A stretch of 64,000 bases of DNA from Brachynemurus nebulosus. Lineage: Eukaryota; Arthropoda; Insecta; Neuroptera; Myrmeleontidae. The notes beneath the pieces were generated by a model. The model saw nothing but the letters and a program-made list of their open reading frames with translations. It was not told where the DNA came from and made no database searches. Shown piece by piece: positions 1-10,673 of this stretch (positions are counted from its first letter, which is position 1; each line of letters begins with the position of its first letter). Location of the stretch: positions 6,064,001-6,128,000 of the forward strand of contig JAPWDM010000014.1 in the NCBI GenBank assembly GCA_035578155.1, in the 5' to 3' direction. A program made the position numbers and the translations under genes.

Positions 1-842
1 ATGTGATTGTATGTGTTTGTACATGTGAGATTGAGGGTTGATAATGGTCATGTTAAATTATATGAACAACTGAAAGCAACTTTCTTCAAAATGAATTGAG
101 CAAACGCAAAATTGATGACAGTATTCAACACGAGAATTTAGATCGTCACGACCTATTAGCACCAACCACTGTCGAAATCGAAAATATTAACTGAATTATT
201 ATAAAATATTAATAATTATTTATTATTTAAGGTATTTTTTCATTAGCATTCAAATTATAATAATACTTACAAATTTGCATTAAATGGCACTCAGGAAAAA
301 CAAATTGAAATTTTGTTTTGAATGATTTAAACAAAATTTAGCAGCACAAGAGTTATCACCAGACATTTTAAGCCACCATAATAATTAAATACATATCAAA
401 AATGTCTTACAGATCACAAAACACACTAAAATTACAAGGAAATATCAAAAATAACTGATGACAAGCTTTAAATAAAAAAAATTTAATGACAGTTAAAATT
501 CCACTGCCATCGTTGTTAAAAATTTTAAAAAAGTCAGTGAAACTTAGACAAAATTAAATAATTTACATAATTATAAACTGTAAATTTTCATAAAATAATT
601 TGACCTGCAAATTTATTTTTCTAAATTGAATTTACTTTAGTGATGATATTTTCACTGCATTAGTTGCATAATGTTATGCATTATTTAGATGGATAACCCT
701 TTGGAATTTTTGAATTCTAAATAACACTCTTACGTCATCTCGTTTCGTAACTGTTTGTGAAACAAACTATTATTTAAACTGTGCATTTACTATCTCTCTT
801 TTTCGCGTGTTTCGCATAATTTTAATAATCGTATTTTTTTAG
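1..842 (+). other. Probable intron of the DHX36-type gene
   Basis: AT-rich DNA without a convincing reading frame on either strand. It ends in a pyrimidine tract and AG at 841-842, directly before the helicase frame. It is therefore read as the intron in front of the first visible exon. No mobile element was recognised in it. Confidence 0.55.
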
Positions 843-3474
843 CGTCAGCAAAACAATTAGGTTGGACCAAACATTTGAAGAAGAATAAACAAAAATTTCA
901 AGCCAATGATGCTTATTCGAGTTTCATTGAACCATACGCAAGACAACTGGAACACGAAGGCGTATATTCACGAAAAGTAATCGACGATCTTCGCAATCCC
1001 GAATCAGAACGTTTAAACGTAGAATTGATTCGTGAACTCATTATTCATATAAATAAAACGAAACCAGAAGGTGCAATTCTAGTATTTTTACCCGGTCTTG
1101 TTGACATAGCGGCACTGCAACGATTATTACAAGAATCACCGCACATACCCAAAACCGATTTAATCATTCCACTTCATTCAAAATTGGAGACCACTCAACA
1201 AAAGACTATATTCCAAAGACCGCCATCTGGTGTCCGAAAAATTATACTTGCCACAAATATCGCGGAAACGTCGATTACAATTGACGATGTTGTGTACGTG
1301 ATCGATTCCGGTAAAATAAAATTGACACGTTTGGACGTCGATTTGGACATTGAAACTCTAAAAGCGGAATTTGTCAGTTTGGCGAACGCTAGCCAACGAA
1401 AGGGGCGTGCAGGTCGTGTTCAACCGGGAATTTGTTATCATTTATATTCAAAAGCGCGCCATATGAGCTTAGACGCGTATCAGGACCCGGAAATTATACG
1501 AATCCGTTTAGACGAAGTCATTCTAAAGCTGAAAATTCTTCAAATCGGAAAAGTTGAACCGTTCTTCGACAGAACTTTAGACAAACCGTTCAAAACGGTG
1601 ATCGAAACATCGCTCAGACTGTTGAAACGATTAAATGCACTAGACGATGAAGAACTGTTAACCCCACTAGGCTATCATTTAGCCAATTTACCGATGGATC
1701 CAAGGAGCGGGAAAATGATTTTGCTGGCAGCCATGTTTAGTTGTATTGATCCAATTTTTTCGATTGCTGCATCACTTTCGTTCAAAGACGCGTTCTATAG
1801 TCCAATCGGGAAAGATAACGAGGTTTTGGAGAAAAAATCGGAATTAAGTAACGGATCCAAGAGTGATCATTTATTGTTTGCCAACGCGTTTGAACAATGG
1901 GAAAATATGTCCAATTGGAGAGAAGCCAAAAATTTTTGTTATGAATATTTTTTGAATCATAATACGCTTGTGTTGTTAAAGGATATGAAACAACAATTTG
2001 CGGATCATTTATACGAAATGAACTTTTTACCGAGTGCAAATGTGAAAGATCATAGAAGTAATATCAATTCACGCAATACAAGTTTGTTGAGAGCGATTAT
2101 TTGTGCAGGATTGTATCCAAACGTTGCTGTCATTAGGTTTGTTATGTTATTTTTATTTAAGAAAGTATTCTGGGTTAGACGACCAAATTTTAGATGTTTT
2201 TCCAGGCGTAAATAAAAAACCTTAAACATTTTTTTATCAATTCTTTTATTACATAACATTTAAAAAGTACCCACCTAGCTATTATCACTTTCGACACTTT
2301 TTTGAGCATTAGAGAAATGTTTAGAAGCAATTTTCTTTAACTCTGAATAGATTTATTGTAGCTTGGAATCATTTCCGTCATTAACTGGACTAACATTAGA
2401 TCATGTGATATGAAATGTCGTTTTCCGACCACTTGGCCAAGCATTTAATTGCATATAAACATCGACACTTTGTTGGGCATTAAAAAAATGTTTTAATAAA
2501 AAATCGTAAAAAGAAATAGTTTTTAGAAAAAAAAAGGTTAACTAACGCCTTTCTTAATATACTTTCCTAGACACAATGTATCTGATCATCCTTTTTGACA
2601 TAAATATTAAAATCGTTTAGAAAGTGAATTTAATTAACAAACATACGTACAGTGCTTGGAAAATTTATAATTTTTACGACCCCAGATTTTTTGTGCTCCT
2701 CGATTTCGGGGCTCTAGACGGTCGCCTAGTTCGCCTATATAGTCGGACCGGCCCTAATACGCACACACACTCACCTACACATCCTATCTGAATGACAAAT
2801 TTGTTATGACAGCTCGAATCATATACGTACCAATATTACCCATAATCTAATTGAGCTTGTTTACTTTAATTACTTCTGTTTTTTTCTAAGTCCTGTCAGT
2901 TTGCCTTTTTTGTAAGATAAAAATTCTAATTGTTTTTTAGGCGCTGTGAGGTTGTAAAAAGACGTCGAAAAATTGATATACGGACGCCAGAGGATGGACG
3001 AGTGACTCTATTCCCGGTAACAATAAATTCTATTGAAGTGGATTTTCCATCACGATTTTTAGTCTATCATTTGAAACTAAAATCATCGAGTATTTATCTT
3101 CATGACTCGACAATGGTTCACCCATTTCCGTTGCTATTCTTCTGTGATAAAATTGAAACAGACTTAAATAAAGTACACGAGGCAAGTTCCAGTGAAGTGA
3201 TTTTAAAAATATCAGAAATAATTAAATTTAAATGCCATTTACGAGATTTGAGTTTGATAACTGATTTGAGAAATAAATTGAATTCACTGTTTGAATATAA
3301 AGTGGCGCATCCTGGTTTTATAAATTGGAACGATAGTAACGATGAAACTAAAATATTACAGTACGTATAGCTATAAAATTAGAAAAAATGCAAATAAAAA
3401 AAAGTTACAACTTATTTTTTAGGGCTATGATGCGTTTAATCACTCTAGAGGATACTGGGGTTTTGGAATCTTAA
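843..3474 (+). CDS. DHX36: DHX36-like DEAH-box helicase, C-terminal exons (5' partial)
   Basis: Three exons are inferred: 843-2136, 2941-3360 and 3423-3474 (TAA). Introns are 804 and 62 bp, and all splice phases agree. The first exon holds the second RecA half: GAILVFLPG, the motif V block ATNIAETSITIDD and the motif VI block QRKGRAGRVQPG. The winged-helix/ratchet region follows, with LTPLGYHLANLP and ADHLYEMNF. The second exon carries the OB-fold region, with FLVYHLKLKSSSIYLHDST and PFPLLFF, which matches DHX36/RHAU better than other DEAH proteins. The third adds a short tail ending in GVLES. Motifs I-III and the N-terminus lie upstream of the window. Family knowledge: DHX36 unwinds RNA and DNA G-quadruplexes in nucleus and cytoplasm. 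Oddity: the usual R-T/V-P/S-L motif after PEI is RIRL here. The first exon is open upstream of 875, so that TTG is not a start. Confidence 0.85.
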
Positions 3475-3557
3475 CCAATTTGTAAGTTAAAATTAAAAAA
3501 ATAGTGTTGAATTTAAGTTTTTGTTTTGTATTATTTATTAATTTAATTTATATGTAC

Positions 3558-3563
3558 AATAAA
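3558..3563 (+). promoter_or_regulatory. Polyadenylation signal of the DHX36-like gene
   Basis: AATAAA lies 84 nt after the TAA stop in a T-rich 3' region; this is a plausible cleavage signal. Confidence 0.5.
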
Positions 3564-5740
3564 ATTTTTAATCAAATGAATTAATTTTATTTTTTTAATG
3601 TCGTATCTTTCTGAAACTTCTGTAAATATTAAAAAATAAAAAAAAAAACGTTAATTTTTTTTATAAACTTAACTAACATAAAAAATTGTTATTTTATATT
3701 TGAAAGTAGCGATAATATGATTTATGAATCGTGATAAGTCGTTGTCTGTAGATACTCATTTTTAGCGTTACAATTTTTTTTCAAGAGTACCTCAGTCTAA
3801 AAATATATATTTGTGCTACACCGTGGCGGTCATTATGATCATAACCTACTGGCAGGGTGCGAAGTATATGGTGGAGACAATTAAATCGATTGCAGCGTGA
3901 GTAGTGGAGAAAATAAGCATTAATAGGGACTTATATGTGTTTATAGTGTAATAAAAATCATTACATTAATCCACTTTGATTTTCCACTATTATAAACGCA
4001 ATTGCAACTAATATGTTGTTCCTTATTTATCTGTCAACAGTATTAACGTCTACACGTCAATCCATAAATACAGAATTAACTCTTTAAATGATTAATAAGA
4101 CGAGTTAACTCGTCCTGCAATATGGCGGCTCAAAATGCTGTCATATGTATATATTCACTGGTACAGGTGCCGCCATCTGTGACAGTACAGTATAATTCTA
4201 AGTAATGTTCAATTTTATCAACATAATTTAGTATAATTTATTTTTTGTAAATTCCTAGGGTTCACTTTTTTAATGTTGGGATTTTTGGTTTTTTCTTTTT
4301 TTGTAGCCTTATCGATTGTACTTATCACTTGGCAGTAAAAAGTCGGGCATTTTGAGACAAAAAAATTTTACCATATGGTTTGTTTAAAACAGTTATAAAT
4401 ATGTATTTGATGTATTTTAACTCACATGCAATGATGTTTCATAAGGAGTTAAAGTTATTGATGTTTGTCTTATGACTCTACATTCAACTAAATGACTTAT
4501 GCCGGCATTTCTTAATTCTCGAATTTCCCTGACGTGCTTCACCGTCACCAACAACTTTATCCTCTGCATAGTCCGGGGTTGGAAGGAAATACTGTCTTGA
4601 TAATTATATCCATATTAACGTCGAAAATTGTTTAATTACTTTTTTAATACGACTATTATACTTCATCCAGTATTTTATACCTCAAATTGTTCAAATTTAT
4701 TTATAAAAAAAAATTAATAGCAAATATTTGTATTCAGATTTTACGGTTTTTTTTTTAAATATTTTTAATTTATTTATTTCTACGGTTACCATTATTTATA
4801 TTCGTTAATGAGCCCGGAAAAATGTATATTATAGAAGTCGTTGCCATCACGACGCAACCAATAATGACGAAACGCCCACGTGGTATTTTAACAGCTTAAA
4901 CAATTGAAATTGTGAACGTCGTCCGACGTGGTGAGTGAATATGGTTTCACTTGACGTCAATGACCGTCAAGGTGTTAAAATACTTAACACGTTAATTTTT
5001 TTAAATTAGAGCCCTCCGGTTTATAATCGTACAAACTCTGCTATGTAACATTTTTCTCTGGTGAATGCTCATAGCGGCAATATTTTTTATTAAAGCCACG
5101 AGCATGTCCCTGTCACTCTCCATTTAGTCTATTATAAAAAAATGGACCGTTTTTTGACGTCGCTGTAACTAATATACCAGATGGCGTTGATTTACTAGGG
5201 GATAAAATTAGAGTCGAGACATGAGGTTTAATAGTTCGCTATTTTTCATCTAAAATAAATTGGAAATAAATTAAATATTTAAAAAAATACTTTAATTCAA
5301 TCTAGAAAGATTAATTAAATTAAAAAATTTTAATTCTTCGTTAACACATAACTTGGTGACGATACTTTTGTGCTCAATCATATGGTAATTAATTTTGACA
5401 TCTATTTGATGAAAAATGCTCACATGTCCCAACTCTATTTAGTATACCCCCTATACCATTAGCGCCACGTAGCAAACGTAGCAAACTGTGACATGAAATG
5501 GTCCGTCCTTGAAAACAAGTGGCAGGGACATGGCCACGAGCGACTATAAACGTAAACGTGTTCTTCAATTACTCTGTTGGTCGTGTTGGTAACACGGTTT
5601 TAGTTACTGATACAAAGTTGGTACCATGATAAAACATTAACCTGTACCGAATGTAACGAAATATAAAAAAATTATAAAAGGATAAATAAACCATGTAGAC
5701 GATGTTGACCATAAACATAAGTGATACATAACTACTACAA
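3564..5740. other. Intergenic, AT-rich, with repeats
   Basis: No gene seen. It contains a TTAA-flanked MITE (4080-4394, listed separately). A second probable foldback repeat lies at about 5088-5545, where 'catgtccctg' occurs near one end and 'cagggacatg' near the other. The part near 5740 merges into the conserved leader of zinc-finger gene 1. Confidence 0.5.
4080..4394 (+). mobile_element. piggyBac-like MITE, copy 1
   Basis: Member of a family also found at 9140-9745, 23891-24196 and 44188-44518. Shared markers are 'gacgagttaactcgtcctgc', 'ggtgccgccatctgt', 'cctagggttcac' and the end 'ccatatggtttgtttaaa'. The left edge abuts TTAA (4076-4079); the right edge is decayed. No coding capacity. 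Confidence 0.7.
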
Positions 5741-5942
5741 CTGCAGTCATAAAATTTTTATTGCATTGGGCGAATCAGGAGGAAGTGTACATGATGTAAA
5801 TCAAATTCTTTTGTCAATAAAAAGCTTTTGTGTTTTTGGTGTCTTCTTATTCAGGTATATTTACAAAATTTAGTTTTTTTTTTTTTTTAATTGCCTTACC
5901 GTACTTTAATATTTTTGGTGTGCCTATTTTTTTATTTTTTAG
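5741..5942 (+). promoter_or_regulatory. Probable non-coding first exon and 88-bp leader intron, zinc-finger gene 1
   Basis: The stretch with 'tttttattgca', 'gggcgaat' and 'tggtgtctt' is conserved with 10425-10560 upstream of gene 2. In both it ends in TATTCAG followed by GT (5855 here). A T-rich tract and AG (5941-5942) lie 27 nt before the ATG. This suggests a spliced 5' UTR shared by the family; no transcript evidence. Confidence 0.45.
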
Positions 5943-5969
5943 TGAACTAACTGAAAAAAGAAATCGAAA

Positions 5970-7814
5970 ATGAATACGGAAAATAACTTCCACACAAATG
6001 GAACTATTAAAGCAGAAATTAAAGAAGAATTGTTCGAAACAACTAACTCATTCAATTCGTTTCCAATTGAAACAAAACCGGGATTACACACAAATTTTCA
6101 TTCCGTCTATGTAAAAGATCATCAATTACTCAGTGAAAAATTACATTCCGAACTCAAAATTGAAGACACCAATACCCAACAATATGTACCGAATAATGAA
6201 TTTTTTCAATCTTATACGTATCCGGTAAACTTTTACGAACAGTCTGTGATACCAAGATCAGTTGGAGCTACCGGATATTATGAACCGGAAAATTTTAGAT
6301 ATCCCGACCCATTTGGCTCAAGTGCATCTTACTCAAATCAACTCAATTACCACAATGTAAATTATGCCTCCAGTTCTCAAAAAATAAATCAGTTTAAATG
6401 TGATCAGTGTCCGGAAACTTTTAACACTCTTGGACGTTTAAATCGACATCAAAAACATCAACACACCATCCATAAATGTGAAACGTGTTCAAAAGTGTCC
6501 AACTCATTTACCGCTCTAAATCGCCATAGACGTAACTGTCACCAGGAAAAACAATATCAGTGTAGTCCGTGTGATCTAATTTTCGTTCAAGAAAATCATT
6601 TACAAAGCCATGACCGAACTCACACCCGGGAAAGGCTGTTTATGTGCCGTGAATATCTCCAAACGTTTTCGGACAATCAGTTTAAACATAACGGAAAACA
6701 ATTTAAATGTGACATGTGTTCGAAACAGTTTTGGTTGTCAAATAACTTACCAAAAAATTACCAAAACATTAATTATGACAGAGAAAAACAATTTAAGTGT
6801 GATGAATGTTCCCTGATATTTACCCGATTCGAAAATTCAAAAAACGATATACAATTTAAATGTGATCAATGTTCGGAAACTTTTACCACCCCTGGTCGGT
6901 TAAATACACACCTAAAACACCAACACACCATCCATAAATGTGAAACGTGCTCAAAAGTGTACAGTTCATTTGTCTCTTTATGTTCGCACTTAAAACAGTG
7001 TCATAACGGCAGAGAGTATCAGTGTAGCCATTGTGGTCTAATTTTCACTCGATCGCATCATTTACAACGTCACGAACGCATCCATACCGGCGAAAAACCG
7101 TACAAGTGCAATAAATGCACGCAAACATTCATTCGTTCCGATCATTTATATAAACACGAAAAAACGGCACACAACGCCGAAAGACCGTTTAAATGTGGCA
7201 CATGTTCGAAGCAGTTTCGATTGTTGGAAACTTTAAAAAAACATGAAAAAATTCATCTCGACAACGAACAAAAATTCAAATGCGATAAATGTTATCGAAT
7301 TTTTACCCGCTTGGACAATTTGGAGACACATCGAGCAAAACATAATATGGATCAACCGTTAGAATGTAATATCTGTTTCAAATCATTTAAATGCCCGCAA
7401 AGTTTACAAGATCATGAAACGGTTCACACCGGCGAAAAACCGTATAAATGTGACGTGTGTCCGAAAAAATTTTCACGTAAACGGAATTTAAAGGATCATC
7501 AATTTTCGCATAATGGCGTGCCGTTGAAATGTAACGTTTGTTCGAAATTGTACACTCTACCGAGTAGTTTCAAATTACACGTGAAGACACATACTGACGC
7601 CCCGCGGCCTCGCCAGAAACGAGAAAAAAAATTTAAATGTAATGTTTGTGCGAAAATGTTTACATTTAGGACGGTTTTAAAACGACATCAGTTACTGCAC
7701 ACGGGGGAAAGGCCATTCAAATGTAATGTTTGTGCTAAGGCATTTACGCGCGCGGATCATTTGAAGTCACATGAGAAGAAACATTGCGCGGAAAAGGGGA
7801 AAGTAAAAGCGTGA
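5970..7814 (+). CDS. C2H2 zinc-finger protein, gene 1 of cluster (17 finger units)
   Basis: A 614-residue single-exon protein, probably a nuclear DNA-binding transcription factor. The ATG follows a purine-rich leader ending CGAAA that all four paralogs share. Residues about 10-65 form the family N-terminal block (IKAEIKEEL, NFHSVYVKDHQLLSEKLHSE, LKIED), with three psi-K-x-E sumoylation-type motifs. Fingers start near residue 141 and run to the C-terminus; linkers such as HTGEKPYKC are canonical. Units 4-6 (residues about 224-293) have lost zinc ligands: unit 4 has C-R-E-Y, and units 5 and 6 lack the histidines. Units 1-6 resemble units 7-12 one by one, so the extra length over the 11-finger paralogs is an internal duplication with a decayed first copy. 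Frame is kept throughout. No ZAD, KRAB or BTB domain. Targets unknown. Confidence 0.9.
   Translation: MNTENNFHTNGTIKAEIKEELFETTNSFNSFPIETKPGLHTNFHSVYVKDHQLLSEKLHSELKIEDTNTQQYVPNNEFFQSYTYPVNFYEQSVIPRSVGATGYYEPENFRYPDPFGSSASYSNQLNYHNVNYASSSQKINQFKCDQCPETFNTLGRLNRHQKHQHTIHKCETCSKVSNSFTALNRHRRNCHQEKQYQCSPCDLIFVQENHLQSHDRTHTRERLFMCREYLQTFSDNQFKHNGKQFKCDMCSKQFWLSNNLPKNYQNINYDREKQFKCDECSLIFTRFENSKNDIQFKCDQCSETFTTPGRLNTHLKHQHTIHKCETCSKVYSSFVSLCSHLKQCHNGREYQCSHCGLIFTRSHHLQRHERIHTGEKPYKCNKCTQTFIRSDHLYKHEKTAHNAERPFKCGTCSKQFRLLETLKKHEKIHLDNEQKFKCDKCYRIFTRLDNLETHRAKHNMDQPLECNICFKSFKCPQSLQDHETVHTGEKPYKCDVCPKKFSRKRNLKDHQFSHNGVPLKCNVCSKLYTLPSSFKLHVKTHTDAPRPRQKREKKFKCNVCAKMFTFRTVLKRHQLLHTGERPFKCNVCAKAFTRADHLKSHEKKHCAEKGKVKA
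6391..7330 (+). repeat. Direct duplication of six zinc-finger units inside gene 1
   Basis: Copy 1 is about 6391-6850 and copy 2 about 6854-7330. The pairs 'TIHKCETCSKV', 'FKCDQC.ETF' and 'YQCS.C.LIF' occur once in each copy in the same order. The later half of copy 1 has decayed without losing frame. Confidence 0.75.
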
Positions 7815-7904
7815 ATAATTAATCAAGTTATGACTTGTTTTTTGATATCTTAAGGGAGTATTCTAGTCTAGAGCTGCTCGATTTTGCGGTGATTTTACGG
7901 ATGT

Positions 7905-7910
7905 AATAAA
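7905..7910 (+). promoter_or_regulatory. Polyadenylation signal, zinc-finger gene 1
   Basis: AATAAA 91 nt after the stop; a second A-rich candidate follows directly. Confidence 0.45.
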
Positions 7911-7964
7911 AAAAAATAAAAAAATTGAACATTTTTAGTATCCATTTTTTTAACAGTTTTTTAT

Positions 7965-9139
7965 TGACAGGGTGCGATCGACCCGGAAAACCTGGAAAAG
8001 TCAAGGAATTTCGAATTTCTGGAATAGTCAGGGAAAAGTCAAGGAATTTCAGTCGTAATCAGGAATTTTTTTCAATTTTCGCCTCGGCGCGAGCGTCGAC
8101 TGATAGTTTTTCTAAAAAGTTTTTTGATGACCTTTTTTTTGCTCTTTGTATTTTTTGCCACTGACGAGCAAAAAAAAAAGGTCATCAAAAAACTTTATTT
8201 TTAGAAATCTATACATATAATAAAACTGTAGATCTGCTTCGGTCGGTCTGTCTGTCTGTCTGTTGACGCATCACGTAAAAACTACTGGACGGATTTTAAT
8301 GAAATTTGATGTGATGATAACTTATTACCTGGGTCAACATCTAAGATACTTTTTATTCCAGAAAAATGTCTCATTCCCACGGGAAAATGAAAAAACTATT
8401 TCGAGCATCTACACACATTACGCCAATTTACATATTTCATAAAAAATTTCATAACTATAGTAACAAAAATTGTAAATAAATTTTGTAGTTTGGAAATTTT
8501 TCTGAATTTTAAATCAAAGAAAATGTTGCTAATTGTGTACCGAAAAATACAATAAATACACAATTGTCAATTTGGAGACAATTTAATGCATTTTGTGTTG
8601 CAAGAAACTACAAATTGAATCATCAAAAAATGCTTATATATCTTTATTTGGGGTCGTGAATGAAAAAAATTTAAAAAGCTCTGGTTTAAAACTTTAAAAT
8701 ATGAAAATAGCGGGAGGAAATGAAAATACGACAATACGTTCATAAGTTTAACATATTTTTATAATTAATTTTGAATACATAATTTTTATTTAATTTCATA
8801 ACAATATTTAAAAATAAAATAAAGTATTAATATCTTTATTATTTTGTATTTTTATTTATCTAGTCATTAAAACATACAAAATTTTACAGATTTAGAATTA
8901 TAGCCGTCACTCGAATTCAGGATTTAACTTATTATCACTGTACTTCTATGATTAATTGATTATCATTGATCGTAGTTTACGTGGTTTACTTCAACTTGTG
9001 TCTCCTTTATCACTAATGGAATATCAACTTTTATTGTGTTTCTGCATAGGGCAGCAAAGATAAAGTTACTAGATTTAAAAAAAAAATTAGATTCAACCTG
9101 CTTGGTATACTTTCTGTGATTCCCAATTACATGTATAAT
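7965..9139. repeat. Intergenic repeat debris with foldback and retroelement-type tail
   Basis: At 7970-8090 there are short repeats around 'aaagtcaaggaattt'. At about 8108-8205 two arms form a foldback: 'gttttttgatgacctttttt' and its complement around 'aaaaggtcatcaaaaaac'. At 8225-8420 a 'gtctgtctgtctg' stretch and 'actactggacggattttaat' match the tail repeats at 56.2-56.7 kb. The rest is AT-rich and featureless. The open frame across 7925-8164 belongs to the repeat. Confidence 0.55.
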
Positions 9140-9745
9140 TTAACTTTTTAAATGATTAAGACGAGTTAACTCGTCCTGCAATATGGCGGCTCAAAATGCT
9201 GTGATATGTATATATTCACTGCATATATGTATTATAACTATATGGCCAATCCCTATAAGAGGCAGTGGTTCCGATGAAGTGAGACGGATAGACATCGGGT
9301 AGAGGCACTTCAGTTGTTTTGCGCAGATGCATCAATTAGTGTTTACCGTGTTTACTGTTCAGATTGGTTCATATTACCACCAAAAAAGTCGCGTTTGCGC
9401 AAAACGAACAAAATACTTCCAAATCTGCACCGTGATGTTGGGACGTTTTTTTCATATCCATTTGGCTATATATGTATACCACATATATGATTCACTGGTA
9501 TAGGTGCCGCCATCTGTAACATTTTTTTCAAAATACGGTATAATTCTAAGTAATGTTCAATTTTATCAGTCATAGTTTATTATAATTTATATTTTGCAAA
9601 TTCCTAGGGTTCACTTTTTTGATGTTGGGATCTTTGATTTTTTTTTCTTTAATTCTTTTTCTTTTTTTGTAACCTTATCTATTGTACTTATCACTGGCAG
9701 TAAAAGGTCCGGCATTTTGAGACAAAAAAATTTTCTCTATGGTTA
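9140..9745 (+). mobile_element. piggyBac-like MITE, copy 2, split by a nested insertion
   Basis: Same family as 4080-4394, in the same order up to 'tatatattcactg' and then from 'gtataggtgccgcc'. Between these lies a 268-bp insertion (9222-9489). The left end sits at TTAA (9140-9143); the right end is degraded. Confidence 0.7.
9222..9489. mobile_element. Nested 268-bp TIR element with 8-bp target duplication
   Basis: Flanked by perfect direct repeats ATTCACTG (9214-9221 and 9490-9497). The copy at 4080-4394 has ATTCACTG once at the same place. The ends are imperfect inverted repeats, CATATATG with a ggcca/tggcc core near 25 bp in. An 8-bp duplication fits the hAT superfamily; the CATATATG terminus is unusual for it. 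Non-autonomous. Confidence 0.75.
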
Positions 9746-9999
9746 AAATAAAAGCGTTAATTAGAAGCAGATAAAAGGATAGTTTTGCAATACAATTTAA
9801 AAAATTAAAAAATAGACTGTGAAAAAAGAAAGTACAAAAATCACGAAAATTTGGTTAGCATTACTTTTCCCGTATGCACTGTGTTATATAGTGTCGTTTG
9901 TTTTTTGCTAATGGAACACGATCAACTACTTTTGCAACAAAATTTTCTGACTGTCCATCCGTTATGTGACATAATTTTCTAGCGAACGTATCTAAACAC

Positions 10000-10398
10000 C
10001 AGGGCTGCCAGATTGTATAATTGGATACAAAATCTGTATAATTTGGTTGCCTTGTGTTTCCTCTTTGTATAAGGAATTTTCTTGTATAATTGGATACAAA
10101 CACCGAAAATTTAGACTGAATACGGTGAACATAGCAGTTGCAATTCTTTATTAATGTGACATCACGTTAGACCCAATGAAACTACATACGCCCTTAAATG
10201 TATATGAATTTTCTTTCGTTCTGACAAAATTGCAAAAATGATTAAAATTTAATAATTAAGGTTTAGTTGGAAAAAAATCGGTTCATTTTTTTCTTGCTCT
10301 TTTTTTGTAACGAAAAGTTGTTTTGTATAATGGGAGTCAATTATGTATAATTTCAGAGACCTGACTGTATAAACTAAAAATTTTTACTGGCAGCCCTG
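10000..10398. mobile_element. hAT-like non-autonomous element
   Basis: The ends are inverted, CAGGGCTGCCAG and CTGGCAGCCCTG. The interior repeats 'gtataattggataca'-type motifs. Flanking 8-mers CTAAACAC and ATAACCAC match at 6 of 8 positions, consistent with an old 8-bp duplication. Confidence 0.6.
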
Positions 10399-10424
10399 AT
10401 AACCACTTCCGTAAAATTTTGAAA

Positions 10425-10646
10425 AAATTTTTATTGCAGTTGGGCGAATGAGAGAAACGTAAATCAAATTCATTTGTACAATAAAAACTTACTGATTTGT
10501 ATTCTTGGTGTCTTAAAATTTTTATACTGATGCTGATTATTATTTATTATTGCTATTCAGGTAAAAGTTTAAATATAGTTATTGGTAAAAGATTTTTTAA
10601 ATTTTTTAACTGTTTAACCATACATAATATGTTTTTAGTTTTGTAG
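10425..10646 (+). promoter_or_regulatory. Probable non-coding first exon and leader intron, zinc-finger gene 2
   Basis: Conserved with 5741-5854 upstream of gene 1. The inferred donor follows CTATTCAG at 10560. The inferred acceptor is AG at 10645-10646, aligned with genes 3 and 4; an alternative AG is at 10637-10638. Confidence 0.4.
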
Positions 10647-10673
10647 TAAACTAATTCCAAAAAGAAGTCGAAA

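Noticed and set aside
7925..8164. 79-codon frame containing PGKPGKVKEF
   Set aside because: Made of the short direct repeat 'aaagtcaaggaattt' and a foldback; not a protein family that I recognise.
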